Below, in pieces: positions 10,040 to 18,775 of a stretch of 64,000 bases of DNA. The DNA lies in assembly GCA_002256395.1 (NCBI GenBank), contig NKJG01000002.1, positions 438,333-502,332 of the forward strand. Direction: 5' to 3'. The position numbers and the translations under genes were made by a program. The first letter of the stretch is position 1. Each line of letters begins with the position of its first letter. The notes beneath the pieces are model-generated. The model saw only the letters and a list, made by a program, of their open reading frames with translations. It ran no database searches and was not told the origin of the DNA. Origin of the DNA: Bacteroidetes bacterium B1(2017) (GTDB lineage Bacteria > Bacteroidota > Bacteroidia > UKL13-3).

Positions 10040-10204
10040 ATGAAAAAAGTAAGTCAAACTATTCCTATCAAAAGAATTAAGAAGGAAAACCTTCCTTCCA
10101 AAATTTGTGTTATATGTGGTAGACCTTTTAGCTGGCGCAAAAAATGGGAGAAAAACTGGGAACACGTTAAATATTGTAGCGATACATGCAGAATGAAAAC
10201 ATAG
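10040..10204 (+). CDS. DUF2256 small zinc-ribbon-like protein
   Basis: A 54-residue ORF: an N-terminal basic stretch ([18 protein letters not shown]), then [20 protein letters not shown], then [11 protein letters not shown]. The two Cys pairs (CVIC and CSDTC) and the WRKKW core are the DUF2256 signature and probably bind zinc. DUF2256 proteins are habitually encoded next to FeS-type photolyases; their function is unknown. The 3' end overlaps the start of the next gene by 19 nt in another frame, which suggests translational coupling with it. Confidence 0.85.
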   Translation: MKKVSQTIPIKRIKKENLPSKICVICGRPFSWRKKWEKNWEHVKYCSDTCRMKT

Positions 10205-11751
10205 GATTGGATAGAGGAAAAACACTTCGATTAATATTAGGTGACCAATTAAATAGTAGTCATAGCTGGTTCAAAATAATTGACCCAACTATAACATACG
10301 TATTGATGGAGGTAAAAAGTGAAACAGAGTATGCAAAACATCATATCCAAAAGGTGTTAGGAATATTTGCTGCCATGAGAAATTTCGCTCAAGAATTGAA
10401 ACGACAAAAGCATAAGGTAATTTATATTCAGCTAACTGATAACACCAATCTTCAAAGTTTTGATAAAAATTGTAATGCCTTACTTGAAAAATTTGGGTTC
10501 GAACATTTTGAATACCAACAGCCCGATGAATACCGATTAGACGAGCATTTCAAACAATTTACAAAAGAGCTTTCAATTCCCTATAAGGTGTATGATTCAG
10601 AACATTTTTATACTAATAGGGAAGAATTAGGAAATCTGTTTGCAGGAAAAAAAACTTTTGTAATGGAAACCTTTTATCGATACATGCGAATAAAGCATTC
10701 TGTTTTGGTTCAGCCTGATAACAAACCTTTACATGGAAAATGGAATTTTGATACAGATAACAGAAAAAAGTTACCCAAAAATCAAATCCCGATTTTACCT
10801 TTTTTATTTTCGAACAAGGTTACTGAAATTGAAAAGGATTTAAAAGTAGCTCAAATTAATACCATAGGAACAGTTGATAGTGAAAATTTTATTTGGCCAA
10901 TTAATAGAGAACAATCCTTACTACTGCTTGACTTTTTTTTAGCAAATTGTTTGCCTTTGTTTGGAACCTTTCAAGATGCGATGGCACCCAAAGAATGGTC
11001 TTTATATCATTCTAGAATTTCGTTTTCATTAAATACTAAAATGCTCTCGCCAAAAGAGGTAGTGGATAAAGCCATTGAAGCCTATTTTAAAAATGAAGAT
11101 AAAGTTGAATTCCACCAATTAGAGGGTTTTGTTAGGCAAATAATTGGGTGGAGAGAATACATGCGAGGTATTTATTGGTTAAAAATGCCTGGCTATGCCA
11201 AAAGTAATTTTTTTGAACATGAGCAAAAACTACCCGACTGGTATTGGACGGGTAATACAAAGATGAATTGTTTAAAAAATTCAATTTCTCAATCACTTGA
11301 ATTTGCCTATGCCCATCACATACAACGCTTAATGATTACTGGTAATTTTGCCTTGCTTGCAGGAGTACACCCCGATGAGGTAGATGCTTGGTATTTGGGC
11401 ATTTATATGGACGCGTTTGATTGGGTAGAAATTACTAATACAAGAGGTATGAGTCAGTTTGCAGATGGCGGAATTGTTGGCACCAAACCCTATGTGAGTT
11501 CTGCAGCCTATATTCAAAAAATGAGTAGCTACTGTGGAGGCTGTTATTATGATTATTCTAAAAAAACAGGCCCAAAATCTTGTCCATTCAACAGTTTGTA
11601 TTGGAATTTTTATGATAAACATGAGGAAAAACTTTCTAAAAACCCTAGAATAGGAATGATGTATAATGTTTGGCACAAAATGAGCCCGAGTGCAAAAGCA
11701 GAGCTATTAGAACAAGCAGATTTTTATTTAAATACAATCAATCAACTTTAA
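10186..11751 (+). CDS. FeS-containing bacterial cryptochrome/(6-4) photolyase (PhrB type)
   Basis: A 521-residue member of the FeS-BCP/CryPro class, which repairs (6-4) photoproducts with FAD, a lumazine-type antenna and a [4Fe-4S] cluster. The N-terminus [17 protein letters not shown] is diagnostic. All four cluster cysteines are present: C362 (KMNCLKNS), C450 and C453 ([11 protein letters not shown]) and C466 (KSCPFN). The FAD-domain segment [19 protein letters not shown] and [20 protein letters not shown] is well conserved. The start at 10186 lies inside the end of the DUF2256 gene. The gene symbol is left out because phrB is used for more than one class. Confidence 0.92.
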   Translation: MQNENIGLDRGKTLRLILGDQLNSSHSWFKIIDPTITYVLMEVKSETEYAKHHIQKVLGIFAAMRNFAQELKRQKHKVIYIQLTDNTNLQSFDKNCNALLEKFGFEHFEYQQPDEYRLDEHFKQFTKELSIPYKVYDSEHFYTNREELGNLFAGKKTFVMETFYRYMRIKHSVLVQPDNKPLHGKWNFDTDNRKKLPKNQIPILPFLFSNKVTEIEKDLKVAQINTIGTVDSENFIWPINREQSLLLLDFFLANCLPLFGTFQDAMAPKEWSLYHSRISFSLNTKMLSPKEVVDKAIEAYFKNEDKVEFHQLEGFVRQIIGWREYMRGIYWLKMPGYAKSNFFEHEQKLPDWYWTGNTKMNCLKNSISQSLEFAYAHHIQRLMITGNFALLAGVHPDEVDAWYLGIYMDAFDWVEITNTRGMSQFADGGIVGTKPYVSSAAYIQKMSSYCGGCYYDYSKKTGPKSCPFNSLYWNFYDKHEEKLSKNPRIGMMYNVWHKMSPSAKAELLEQADFYLNTINQL

Positions 11752-11754
11752 TAA

Positions 11755-12060
11755 ATGAAGGACACAACACACAAAACAACTTTATTAAATACGGTACTTA
11801 CAGACCAAGACAAGGATAGAATTATTCAAATGGCATGGGAGGATAGAACTCCATTTGAAGCAATTACTTTTCAGTTTGGATTAAGAGAAAAGGATGTAAT
11901 AGAATTTATGAGAAAGAATTCTTTACCCTCTAGTTTTAGGATGTGGCGAAAAAGAATGAAGTCTCGCATAACTAAACATAGCGCACTTCGAGATCAATCA
12001 ACCTTACGGTTTAAATGTTCGATGCAAAGAGATACAGGAAATAAAATAGCTAAAAGATAA
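11755..12060 (+). CDS. DUF2805 (TIGR03643) protein
   Basis: A 101-residue protein whose middle (residues 18-68: DRIIQMAWEDRTPFEAITFQ, then EKDVIEFMRKN, then SFRMWRKRMKSR) is the DUF2805/TIGR03643 domain, a small helical, HTH-like basic fold of unknown function. It begins 4 nt after the (6-4) photolyase stop codon and closes the cluster. The family repeatedly accompanies FeS-type photolyases and DUF2256, so a role in photoproduct repair or its regulation is inferred from context only. Confidence 0.85.
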   Translation: MKDTTHKTTLLNTVLTDQDKDRIIQMAWEDRTPFEAITFQFGLREKDVIEFMRKNSLPSSFRMWRKRMKSRITKHSALRDQSTLRFKCSMQRDTGNKIAKR

Positions 12061-12088
12061 AAATTACCTTTCATAAAATCCAAATATG

Positions 12089-13162
12089 TTATTCCTCCTG
12101 AACTTTCTCTGTTTTTCCAGATATATCTCTAATAATAGAATCTAACTCCTCGGCTGAACTCATAAAGTGAGGAATAAATTCTAAAAATTCGTCCTGAGTT
12201 AAACTTCCTGTTTTAACAAGTTCAACAATTCCCATCATCCTTGCCAATGGGGCTCTAACCACATGCGATTGCATCCAAGCAATTTCCCTAAGTTTGGTAT
12301 TTTGATCCTCAATAGCCTGAATGTAATTTTTACGTTCATTAATATTCTGAGTGGCTCCAATAGCTTGAATAGCCTTACCATTTTCATCTCTAAAAATATA
12401 CCCTCTCTCCCTTATCCAAATATATTGACCATCAAATATCTTTATTCTAAATTCTTCCTCCCAAAAATGCACTTCTGGATTTTCAAGTGTGGCTCTGTTT
12501 GATTCTAACACACGATGTAAATCCTCCTCAAAAATTAAGCTTTTCCAAAAGCCATTTGGCAGCTTCTTATCTTTGAAATATTTACCCAATATTATTTCAA
12601 AAATTTCTCCACTTCTATTTACTTCATCGGTTAAAATATCCCATTCCCAAGTACCTGCACCTATCCCTTCTACAATGTTATTTAAATGCCGATCCGAATT
12701 TTTCAAGGCACGTTCTAGCTCAAGTTTTTCGTGAAAGGATAATTCATTCTCTGATCTGTATTTCTCAATTGCAGGTAAAAAACTAATAAGGAAGGAATTT
12801 AATTTTTGTGAATCCTGAATAGGAGTAATTTCAATATGCGAAAAAACTTCTATTGGCTTTTCACCATTAGATTCCTTAAATACTATTTTCTGTGCATCTA
12901 AGCGAATACCATGGCCCGAATGAAGAACAGTATCAATAACTGTTATGAAGTCGAAAAACTGACTGTCTTCTTGCCTTTGAATGCATTTTTCAAGCAGGCA
13001 TATCAAACTCATTGATTTAACGTCGGAATAAGAAATGGAGCCTAAATTACTAAAGGCAGCATTTATAGATAACACCTCAAATATGGGTGCATTTCCCCTA
13101 ATTATTATGCTAGGTATGGGTTGTTGAATAAATGCGTTTACTAGTAAATCAGACTCTAACAT
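12089..13162 (-). CDS. PAS-domain sensor protein with a histidine-kinase H box but no ATPase domain
   Basis: A 357-residue cytoplasmic protein. Residues 5-120 form a PAS-like module; residues about 160-275 form a PAS_3/PAC module (GAGTWEWDILTDEVNRS and FRDENGKAIQAIGATQNINE). The C-terminus carries a dimerisation/H-box-like segment (WMQSHVVRAPLARMMGIVEL) and then stops, with no HATPase_c domain. The H-box histidine is in SHVVRAP. Proteins ending in this way occur in Bacteroidota and may act as dimerisation or phospho-acceptor partners. It converges on the light-repair cluster, leaving 28 nt between. Confidence 0.75.
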   Translation of the reverse strand: MLESDLLVNAFIQQPIPSIIIRGNAPIFEVLSINAAFSNLGSISYSDVKSMSLICLLEKCIQRQEDSQFFDFITVIDTVLHSGHGIRLDAQKIVFKESNGEKPIEVFSHIEITPIQDSQKLNSFLISFLPAIEKYRSENELSFHEKLELERALKNSDRHLNNIVEGIGAGTWEWDILTDEVNRSGEIFEIILGKYFKDKKLPNGFWKSLIFEEDLHRVLESNRATLENPEVHFWEEEFRIKIFDGQYIWIRERGYIFRDENGKAIQAIGATQNINERKNYIQAIEDQNTKLREIAWMQSHVVRAPLARMMGIVELVKTGSLTQDEFLEFIPHFMSSAEELDSIIRDISGKTEKVQEE

Positions 13163-13372
13163 GTTTCAGTTTCAAAAAGAATATTGGGCTAATAATATCT
13201 CCAATGATATTTAAAAGTAACAGAAAATCAATAGTAAAAAACCTTCGACAAATTGGTTTAAAATAAAATAAATTATCTTAAATAAATACCTAACAACTCA
13301 AAATGAATTTGCGCCTACTCGCTAATTAATGAAATCAAAAAAAAACAATAAAATTGTTCGAAAAAATTCTTT

Positions 13373-14275
13373 TTAGGAATTTTTACTTACCAAAAATACA
13401 CCCAAAATAGTAAACATAACAGCTATAATAGTGGAAGTATCTAAGGATTCATGTAACCAAAACCAACCCAAAATTATGGCAACTATCGTATTTATATAGG
13501 CATAGGTACTTACAATAATTGCAGGCAATTGCTTAAGTACATACATATACGAACCATAAGCCACGATAGAACCGAAAATAATTAGGTAACCTAATGCCCA
13601 TAATGCCTCAGAACTAGGGTTTATAGCATGCATCTCTCCCCTAAAAAACGAAACAAAAAAGAGCAATATACCACCTGGTATCATTTGCCATCCAGAGGCA
13701 AATAATGGATGTTCGTTGGTTTTATGATTTTTAGAATAAACCGTCCCCAATGCCCATAAAAAGTTAGAAACAACCACAGCCAATATTCCCCAAGCAAACA
13801 TGGGGTCTTCAAAAAGTTTTATTTTATCTTTAAATAAAAAGAATTGGCCAATCAAACAAATGACAAATCCCAATACTGCATATGGGTGCAACTTTTCTTG
13901 ATTGCCCATTACCCTATTTATAACAACAATATATACCGGTGTTAGGGCACAAATTAGGGCTGTAAGGCCACTTCCAACGTATTGCATTCCCCAACTTATA
14001 ATACCATTGCCACCAGCCAACATTAAGATTCCGTTTAATCCAAAGGTTTTTAATGCTTTCCAATTAGGTATTTTATACCCTTGGAATAAAAAATAACTAA
14101 GCAAAATTGAACCTGCAATAGTATGTCTGCAGGCCGCCATAAACAAAGGAGGCATTGTTTTTACCCCAATGGTTATGGCCAAATAGGTTGTTCCCCAAAA
14201 TATTGAAACCGCTGCAAATGCAAGCCAAGGAATAAAAAGAGGATGTTTGTTCAAGAAATATACGTTAGAAGGCAA
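13373..14275 (-). CDS. EamA/DMT-family transporter
   Basis: A 300-residue protein with about ten transmembrane helices arranged as two EamA halves: residues 14-138 (FWGTTYLAITIGVKTMPPLF, the typical first-half motif) and 155-297 (SYMYVLKQLPAIIVSTYAYI, the typical second-half motif). Members export amino acids, nucleotides or other metabolites across the inner membrane; the substrate cannot be told. The first usable codon is TTG at 14275, since a stop lies just upstream and no ATG is available before the first helix. Confidence 0.85.
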   Translation of the reverse strand: MPSNVYFLNKHPLFIPWLAFAAVSIFWGTTYLAITIGVKTMPPLFMAACRHTIAGSILLSYFLFQGYKIPNWKALKTFGLNGILMLAGGNGIISWGMQYVGSGLTALICALTPVYIVVINRVMGNQEKLHPYAVLGFVICLIGQFFLFKDKIKLFEDPMFAWGILAVVVSNFLWALGTVYSKNHKTNEHPLFASGWQMIPGGILLFFVSFFRGEMHAINPSSEALWALGYLIIFGSIVAYGSYMYVLKQLPAIIVSTYAYINTIVAIILGWFWLHESLDTSTIIAVMFTILGVFLVSKNS

Positions 14276-14307
14276 ATGTAATCACTAGAACTGGGAAAAC
14301 TATTAAG

Positions 14308-14823
14308 CTACTTTTTTCTTGACAACTTTAGGGAAAGTCCTCGCTTGCGTTTATAAATATGCTGTTGATCCATATTGCCAGCAACCACAGAAATATTGCC
14401 ATCCCGCTCCAACATGGATAAGCCAACATCAGAAAATTCAGATAGTCCATGTTCACGAATGGCTTCTTTGAGTTCGGATAAGGTAATTTTTTCCCTATCT
14501 AAATTTGCCGTCTGTATTTCACCCTTATATATCAATAAAGTAGGCTCACCTTCTAATAGTATTTGCAAATTTCTATTTTTATAGACCAAAAGCTTCAAAG
14601 CATAATTTACAATAAACAAACTCGTTGCTGCAATTATGCCACCTTGCAGGCTAGTGTCTGTACCAACCATTGCGTTTTGAACCGAGTTGGAAATCAGTAA
14701 GATTAATATCAAATCAGAGGTATTCAGCTGACTTAATTCTTTTTTACCCATTAGTCGCATTGCGATAATCATAAATAGGTAAACACTAATACTTCGTAAA
14801 ACTACTTCTGCTATATTATTCAT
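14308..14823 (-). CDS. DUF421 (YetF-like) membrane protein
   Basis: A 171-residue protein with three N-terminal transmembrane segments (residues 5-85, VYLFMIIAMRLMGKKELSQL being the conserved loop) followed by a soluble YetF C-terminal domain (LKLLVYKNRNLQILLEGEPT, then LKEAIREHGLSEFSDVGLSM). The family is widespread and of unknown function. The same-strand EamA gene begins 33 nt downstream; the divergent dihydroorotase gene starts 32 nt from its start codon, so the promoters overlap. Confidence 0.85.
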   Translation of the reverse strand: MNNIAEVVLRSISVYLFMIIAMRLMGKKELSQLNTSDLILILLISNSVQNAMVGTDTSLQGGIIAATSLFIVNYALKLLVYKNRNLQILLEGEPTLLIYKGEIQTANLDREKITLSELKEAIREHGLSEFSDVGLSMLERDGNISVVAGNMDQQHIYKRKRGLSLKLSRKK

Positions 14824-14854
14824 TTGTACTCAAATTTAGTAAGTTCGCATCACA

Positions 14855-16192
14855 ATGAAAACAATATTAATTCGCAATGCCAAGTTGGTAAATGAAGGTG
14901 AAATAGTTCATGCCGACGTTTTTATCAAGGGAAATTTTATTGAAAAAATAGAACGTCAGGGTATTTCTATGCCTGCCGATTTAGTTATAAATGCAGAAGG
15001 CAAATACCTTTTTCCTGGATTAATAGACGACCAGGTGCATTTTAGAGAACCAGGATTAACCCATAAAGGTGAAATCTATACCGAAGCCAAAGCCGCAGTG
15101 GCAGGCGGTGTAACATCCTACATGGAAATGCCAAATACCTCCCCTTCTGCAACAACAATTGAATTACTTGAACAAAAATATTCCAGAGCCTCTCAATGCA
15201 GCCTAGCCAATTATAGTTTCTTTATGGGTACCACAAACCATAATTTACCAGAACTATTAAAGGTAGATGAAAGCAAAATTTGTGGGGTGAAAATATTTAT
15301 GGGTTCAAGCACTGGTGATATGTTGGTGGATGATCCAAAGGCGCTAGAATCAATATTCTCGGAGGTAAAAACGCTTATTGCTACCCATTGTGAATATGAT
15401 CCTTTAGTAAAACAAAATCAAGCCAAGGTGCTAGCAAAATATGGCGAAAATATAGATGCAAGTTACCACTCCATGATTAGAAGTGAAGAAGCCTGTTACC
15501 TATCTTCCTCTTTTGCTGTTGAGCTAGCCAAAAAGCATAATACTAGGCTTCATATACTGCATATTAGCACCGCTAAGGAACTCAGTTTATTTAGCAATTC
15601 ATTGCCTTTAGTTCAAAAGAAAATTACAGCCGAAGCATGTGTTCATCATCTTTGGTTCAGCCAAGAAGATTATAAAACAAAAGGTAATTTTATAAAGTGG
15701 AACCCAGCAGTTAAACAAGCCTCTGATAGAGATGCCATTTTACAGGCCGTAATTGATAATAGAATTGATGTGATTGCTACCGATCATGCGCCGCATACTT
15801 TAGAAGAAAAGAGTGCTTCGTATTTAAAAGCACCATCGGGTGGCCCCTTGGTTCAGCATAGCTTAAACGCATTGTTGCAACTATACAAACAAGGCAAAAT
15901 TACCCTAGAGAAAATTGCAGAAAAAACAGCCCATAATGTGGCCATTTTATTTGAAATAGATCGTAGAGGATTTATTAGAGAAGGCTTTTATGCCGATTTA
16001 GTTATAGTTGATTTAAAAGATACGTATACCGTTAGTAAAAGCAATATTTTATACAAATGCGGCTGGAGTCCGTTTGAAGGACAAGAATTTAATTCTGTTA
16101 TAACGCATACCCTTGTAAACGGAAATGTAGTTTATAAAGAAGGCCAATTTGACGAAAGTAACTTGGGTATGCGTTTACATTTCAATAGATAA
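14855..16192 (+). CDS. pyrC: Dihydroorotase, class I type
   Basis: A 445-residue amidohydrolase converting carbamoyl-aspartate to dihydroorotate in pyrimidine synthesis. Visible motifs: metal-site DDQVHFREPGLTHKGEI (residues 58-74), AGGVTSYMEMPNT, the carbamylated-lysine region VKIFMGSSTG, the metal histidines in IATHCEYD and LHILHISTA, and the catalytic aspartate in VIATDHAPHT. The first metal motif has Gln where many relatives have the first His of HxH; I recall this variant in Bacteroidota enzymes. Cytoplasmic. Confidence 0.9.
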   Translation: MKTILIRNAKLVNEGEIVHADVFIKGNFIEKIERQGISMPADLVINAEGKYLFPGLIDDQVHFREPGLTHKGEIYTEAKAAVAGGVTSYMEMPNTSPSATTIELLEQKYSRASQCSLANYSFFMGTTNHNLPELLKVDESKICGVKIFMGSSTGDMLVDDPKALESIFSEVKTLIATHCEYDPLVKQNQAKVLAKYGENIDASYHSMIRSEEACYLSSSFAVELAKKHNTRLHILHISTAKELSLFSNSLPLVQKKITAEACVHHLWFSQEDYKTKGNFIKWNPAVKQASDRDAILQAVIDNRIDVIATDHAPHTLEEKSASYLKAPSGGPLVQHSLNALLQLYKQGKITLEKIAEKTAHNVAILFEIDRRGFIREGFYADLVIVDLKDTYTVSKSNILYKCGWSPFEGQEFNSVITHTLVNGNVVYKEGQFDESNLGMRLHFNR

Positions 16193-16196
16193 AAAT

Positions 16197-16652
16197 ATGA
16201 CTATACATCAATGGCTAGAAGCGTATGGCGAGAGCCACAAAAACTCACTCAATAAAACAATTCACTGGATTTGTGTTCCAATTATTTTCTTCAGCATAGT
16301 AGCAATGTTTTCCTTAATTCCAGTTCCAACACCTTTCGGTTTGAACCTTAATTTAGCAGAACTTAGCCTGATATTTGCCTCCCTATTTTACATTCGACTT
16401 TCTTGGAAATTAGCCCTTGGAGCTATCGTATTTGCAGGTATTTGTTTAGGCATAAGTCTTAGCCTACAAAGCAATGGATATCCTGTTTTTTCCATCGCTC
16501 TTTCGCTTTTTATTGCAGCTTGGATAGGACAATTTTATGGGCACCATGTGGAAGGAAAAAAGCCTTCGTTTTTAAAAGATATTCAATTCTTGCTTATTGG
16601 ACCAATTTGGTTACTAGCCGATTTCTATAAAAAATGGAAAATTAACTATTGA
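16197..16652 (+). CDS. DUF962/Mpo1-like membrane protein
   Basis: A 151-residue protein starting MTIHQWLEAYGESHKNSLNK and continuing with TIHWICVPIIFFSI, the Mpo1/YGL010w (DUF962) signature, then four hydrophobic helices and a C-terminal GHHVEGKKPSF motif. Yeast Mpo1 is an iron-dependent dioxygenase in fatty-acid alpha-oxidation; the H-containing motifs (HKNSLNKTIHW, GHH) are retained. I use the ATG at 16197, directly after the pyrC stop, rather than the longer frame overlapping pyrC. The 3' end overlaps the convergent gene by 11 nt. Confidence 0.82.
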   Translation: MTIHQWLEAYGESHKNSLNKTIHWICVPIIFFSIVAMFSLIPVPTPFGLNLNLAELSLIFASLFYIRLSWKLALGAIVFAGICLGISLSLQSNGYPVFSIALSLFIAAWIGQFYGHHVEGKKPSFLKDIQFLLIGPIWLLADFYKKWKINY

Positions 16653-17286
16653 TTTTTTGCTCTAAAATAATCTTTTCAAGAACGCCAAAATAAAAAACAA
16701 TATACCCAGCAATGGCAATCAAATGATACAAAGTATCTTCATTTAATAAAGGCGATATTTGGAATCCTAAAAATTGAACCAATGTTGCAATTACAATGGT
16801 AATGCAGGTTATGACAAAATAAACATTTCCTTTTTTACTTTTTAGATGCAGGATATTTAATACGGTAAACAAAATTAAAATAGGAGAATAATTCGCAATG
16901 ACGAGTGTAAATTGGTGAATAATAAAGGAGCATCCAACAAACAATATCAGCTGAATCAATGCAATTACAGCAAGAACCTTAGCAAGGTTCCCTTCGAAAA
17001 ATTGCTGAATGGTATACCTAAAAAGAAAATAGGTAGCAAAGGCAATAGATAAATAGGTTAAGGTAGTTGGAATATATCGTTGATCTATTACTTGAAAAAA
17101 ACCATGATCTAAACCTCCCATAAAGGCTGCCATTCCAACAAAAAAAATAAATAATACCAAATTCGAGGACCGATTTGAAATAGAGAATGGATTGCTTTTG
17201 CCATACAATGCCCCTGAAATTAAGAGGCAAATTGCAGCAAGTATAAAATCGGTAATGGAAACTAATTGAAGAGGAGTAATAGTCAT
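16642..17286 (-). CDS. Multi-pass membrane protein, DUF6962-like
   Basis: A 214-residue protein starting at ATG 17286 (MTITPLQLVSITDFILAAIC) with about seven hydrophobic helices and short loops (FFVGMAAFMGGLDHGFF, IPTTLTYLSIAFATYFLFRY). It resembles the uncharacterised DUF6962 group of seven-helix proteins. The longer frame to 17307 needs a TTG and adds nothing. No functional residues can be named beyond the conserved GGLDHGF motif in helix 2-3. It converges with the Mpo1-like gene. Confidence 0.65.
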   Translation of the reverse strand: MTITPLQLVSITDFILAAICLLISGALYGKSNPFSISNRSSNLVLFIFFVGMAAFMGGLDHGFFQVIDQRYIPTTLTYLSIAFATYFLFRYTIQQFFEGNLAKVLAVIALIQLILFVGCSFIIHQFTLVIANYSPILILFTVLNILHLKSKKGNVYFVITCITIVIATLVQFLGFQISPLLNEDTLYHLIAIAGYIVFYFGVLEKIILEQKINS

Positions 17287-17357
17287 TATTAAAAATAAGT
17301 TTAACAAGTATAAAAACTATTTTTTAATATGTAAAGGCTATAAAAGAAATTCTATTT

Positions 17358-17936
17358 TTATGCCAGTAATAAATCATCCAAGTTCTTTCGAGTTCTAGGG
17401 GTATTTTCTCTAGTTAGAAAGGGCTCTTCCAGCTTTTCAGCACTATCAGAATAACCTAAAGCAAATACAATTACAGGTTCCATTTCTTCGGATAATGAAA
17501 ATAATTCTTTTGCCTTGTCCTTATCAAAACCACCCATTGGGTGCGACATAATATTCATGGAGGTAGCCTGTAAAGAAAAGGCTGCATTTGCCGAACCAAC
17601 ATCATGCAATGCCATTCCATTTAGTGGACTTCCCTCTCTTGTATAGGTTGTTTTTGCCACACTTAAAACTAATGCTGCTGCATTCTTAGCCCAAGGAGCA
17701 TTTCCACCAGCCAAAGTTGAAAGCAATTTCTCAAAATTATCGCTTCCTTTTAACCCCAACACATATCGCCATGGTTGCTCATTCACCGCACTAAACATCC
17801 AACTTGCAGCTTCAACCATTGTTTTTAATTGGTCGTTGGTAAGCTCTCTATCACTAAAACTTCTGCCACTCCACCTGTCTTTTATTACTTCCATTACAGG
17901 GTATTGAGTCTTTGCTATCTTATTTTCGTTTTTCAT
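17358..17936 (-). CDS. Nitroreductase-family FMN oxidoreductase
   Basis: A 192-residue protein of the nitroreductase fold: residues 18-24 (RWSGRSF) bind FMN phosphate, then WMFSAVNEQPWRYVLGL (the SxxNxQPW FMN-contact motif) and LHDVGSANAAFSLQATSMNI (the second FMN segment). These enzymes reduce nitroaromatics, quinones or enones with NAD(P)H; the natural substrate is unknown. I start at ATG 17936, because the open frame upstream (to 18029) is formed by a repeat element rather than protein sequence. Confidence 0.88.
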   Translation of the reverse strand: MKNENKIAKTQYPVMEVIKDRWSGRSFSDRELTNDQLKTMVEAASWMFSAVNEQPWRYVLGLKGSDNFEKLLSTLAGGNAPWAKNAAALVLSVAKTTYTREGSPLNGMALHDVGSANAAFSLQATSMNIMSHPMGGFDKDKAKELFSLSEEMEPVIVFALGYSDSAEKLEEPFLTRENTPRTRKNLDDLLLA

Positions 17937-17951
17937 GTTTATTTCGTTTTC

Positions 17952-18056
17952 TGCTTGCTGGTCGCGGGTTGCTGGTAATTTTTTAAAGCACCAGCGACCA
18001 GCGACTTTCCTCCTCCCAGCGACCAGCAACTTTCCCCCAACAAGCGACCTTCTTCC
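17952..18056. repeat. GC-rich GCTGGTCGC hairpin-repeat element
   Basis: A compact block of repeated, inverted 9-mers between the pirin and nitroreductase genes. GCTGGTCGC at 17957-17965 is the reverse complement of GCGACCAGC at 17994-18002, with an inner pair GCTGGT (17971-17976) and ACCAGC (17990-17995). More GCGACCAGC-like copies follow near 18019 and 18043, separated by TTTCCTCC/TTTCCCCC. Its base composition is far above its surroundings. It looks like an interspersed REP-like element, not part of either gene. Confidence 0.7.
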
Positions 18057-18767
18057 CTACCTCATCGGTACTTCCATTAAAAGCACTTCTGCATCTTGAG
18101 ACAAAGCCTCAAAATTAAATTCATTTATCTCCCAAATCCCATACCCATCTCGGGTGTTAAGCTCTTGCGAATTTATTTTAACATCGCCGTTTAATACAAA
18201 AACGTATACTCCATTACCTTCTTTTTTGAGTTTGTAATTTGCTTTTTGTCCCATATCAAATTTGCCTAAATGAAACCAAGCATCTTGATGAATCCAAACA
18301 CCCTCATCACTAGCATTAGGCGAAAGTATTTGTTGAAATTTATTTTTTCTATCTGCCAAATTCAAGGTAATTTGGTCGTATCGAGGGGGAACATTTTTTT
18401 TATTTGGGATTACCCAAATTTGAAGAAACTTAGTTAACCTGTCTTTATTTTTATTGTACTCACTATGATAAATTCCAGTGCCAGCACTCATTACTTGAAT
18501 ATCACCATTTTTAATAACGGTGGTATTTCCCATCGAGTCTTTATGCTCCAAATCACCTTCTAAAGGAATAGAAATAATCTCCATATTATCATGGGGGTGA
18601 GTTCCAAAACCCATTCCAGCATCTACCCTATCATCATTTAATACGCGTAACATACCAAAATGGATACGCTCTGGATTATAATAGGAAGCAAAACTAAAAG
18701 TATGAAAAGATTCTAACCAACCATGCTGAGCATGACCACGTGTATTTGCCTTATGTACTACTTCCAT
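18057..18767 (-). CDS. Pirin-family protein (YhhW-type quercetin dioxygenase-like)
   Basis: A 236-residue double-cupin protein. The N-terminal cupin has HGWLESFHTFSFASYYNPER and the metal-binding set in GTHPHDNMEIISIPLEG (two His), then HKDSM and GIYHSEYN. YhhW-type pirins bind a divalent metal and show quercetinase activity in vitro; the physiological role is unknown. It lies upstream of the nitroreductase gene on the same strand, with the repeat block in between, and downstream of TerC with an 8-nt gap, so it is probably co-transcribed with terC. Confidence 0.88.
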   Translation of the reverse strand: MEVVHKANTRGHAQHGWLESFHTFSFASYYNPERIHFGMLRVLNDDRVDAGMGFGTHPHDNMEIISIPLEGDLEHKDSMGNTTVIKNGDIQVMSAGTGIYHSEYNKNKDRLTKFLQIWVIPNKKNVPPRYDQITLNLADRKNKFQQILSPNASDEGVWIHQDAWFHLGKFDMGQKANYKLKKEGNGVYVFVLNGDVKINSQELNTRDGYGIWEINEFNFEALSQDAEVLLMEVPMR

Positions 18768-18775
18768 ACAATAAA

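Noticed and set aside
17937..18029. Longer nitroreductase start with a basic leader peptide
   Set aside because: The extension is translated from the GCTGGTCGC repeat block; family members start at the MKNENK position.
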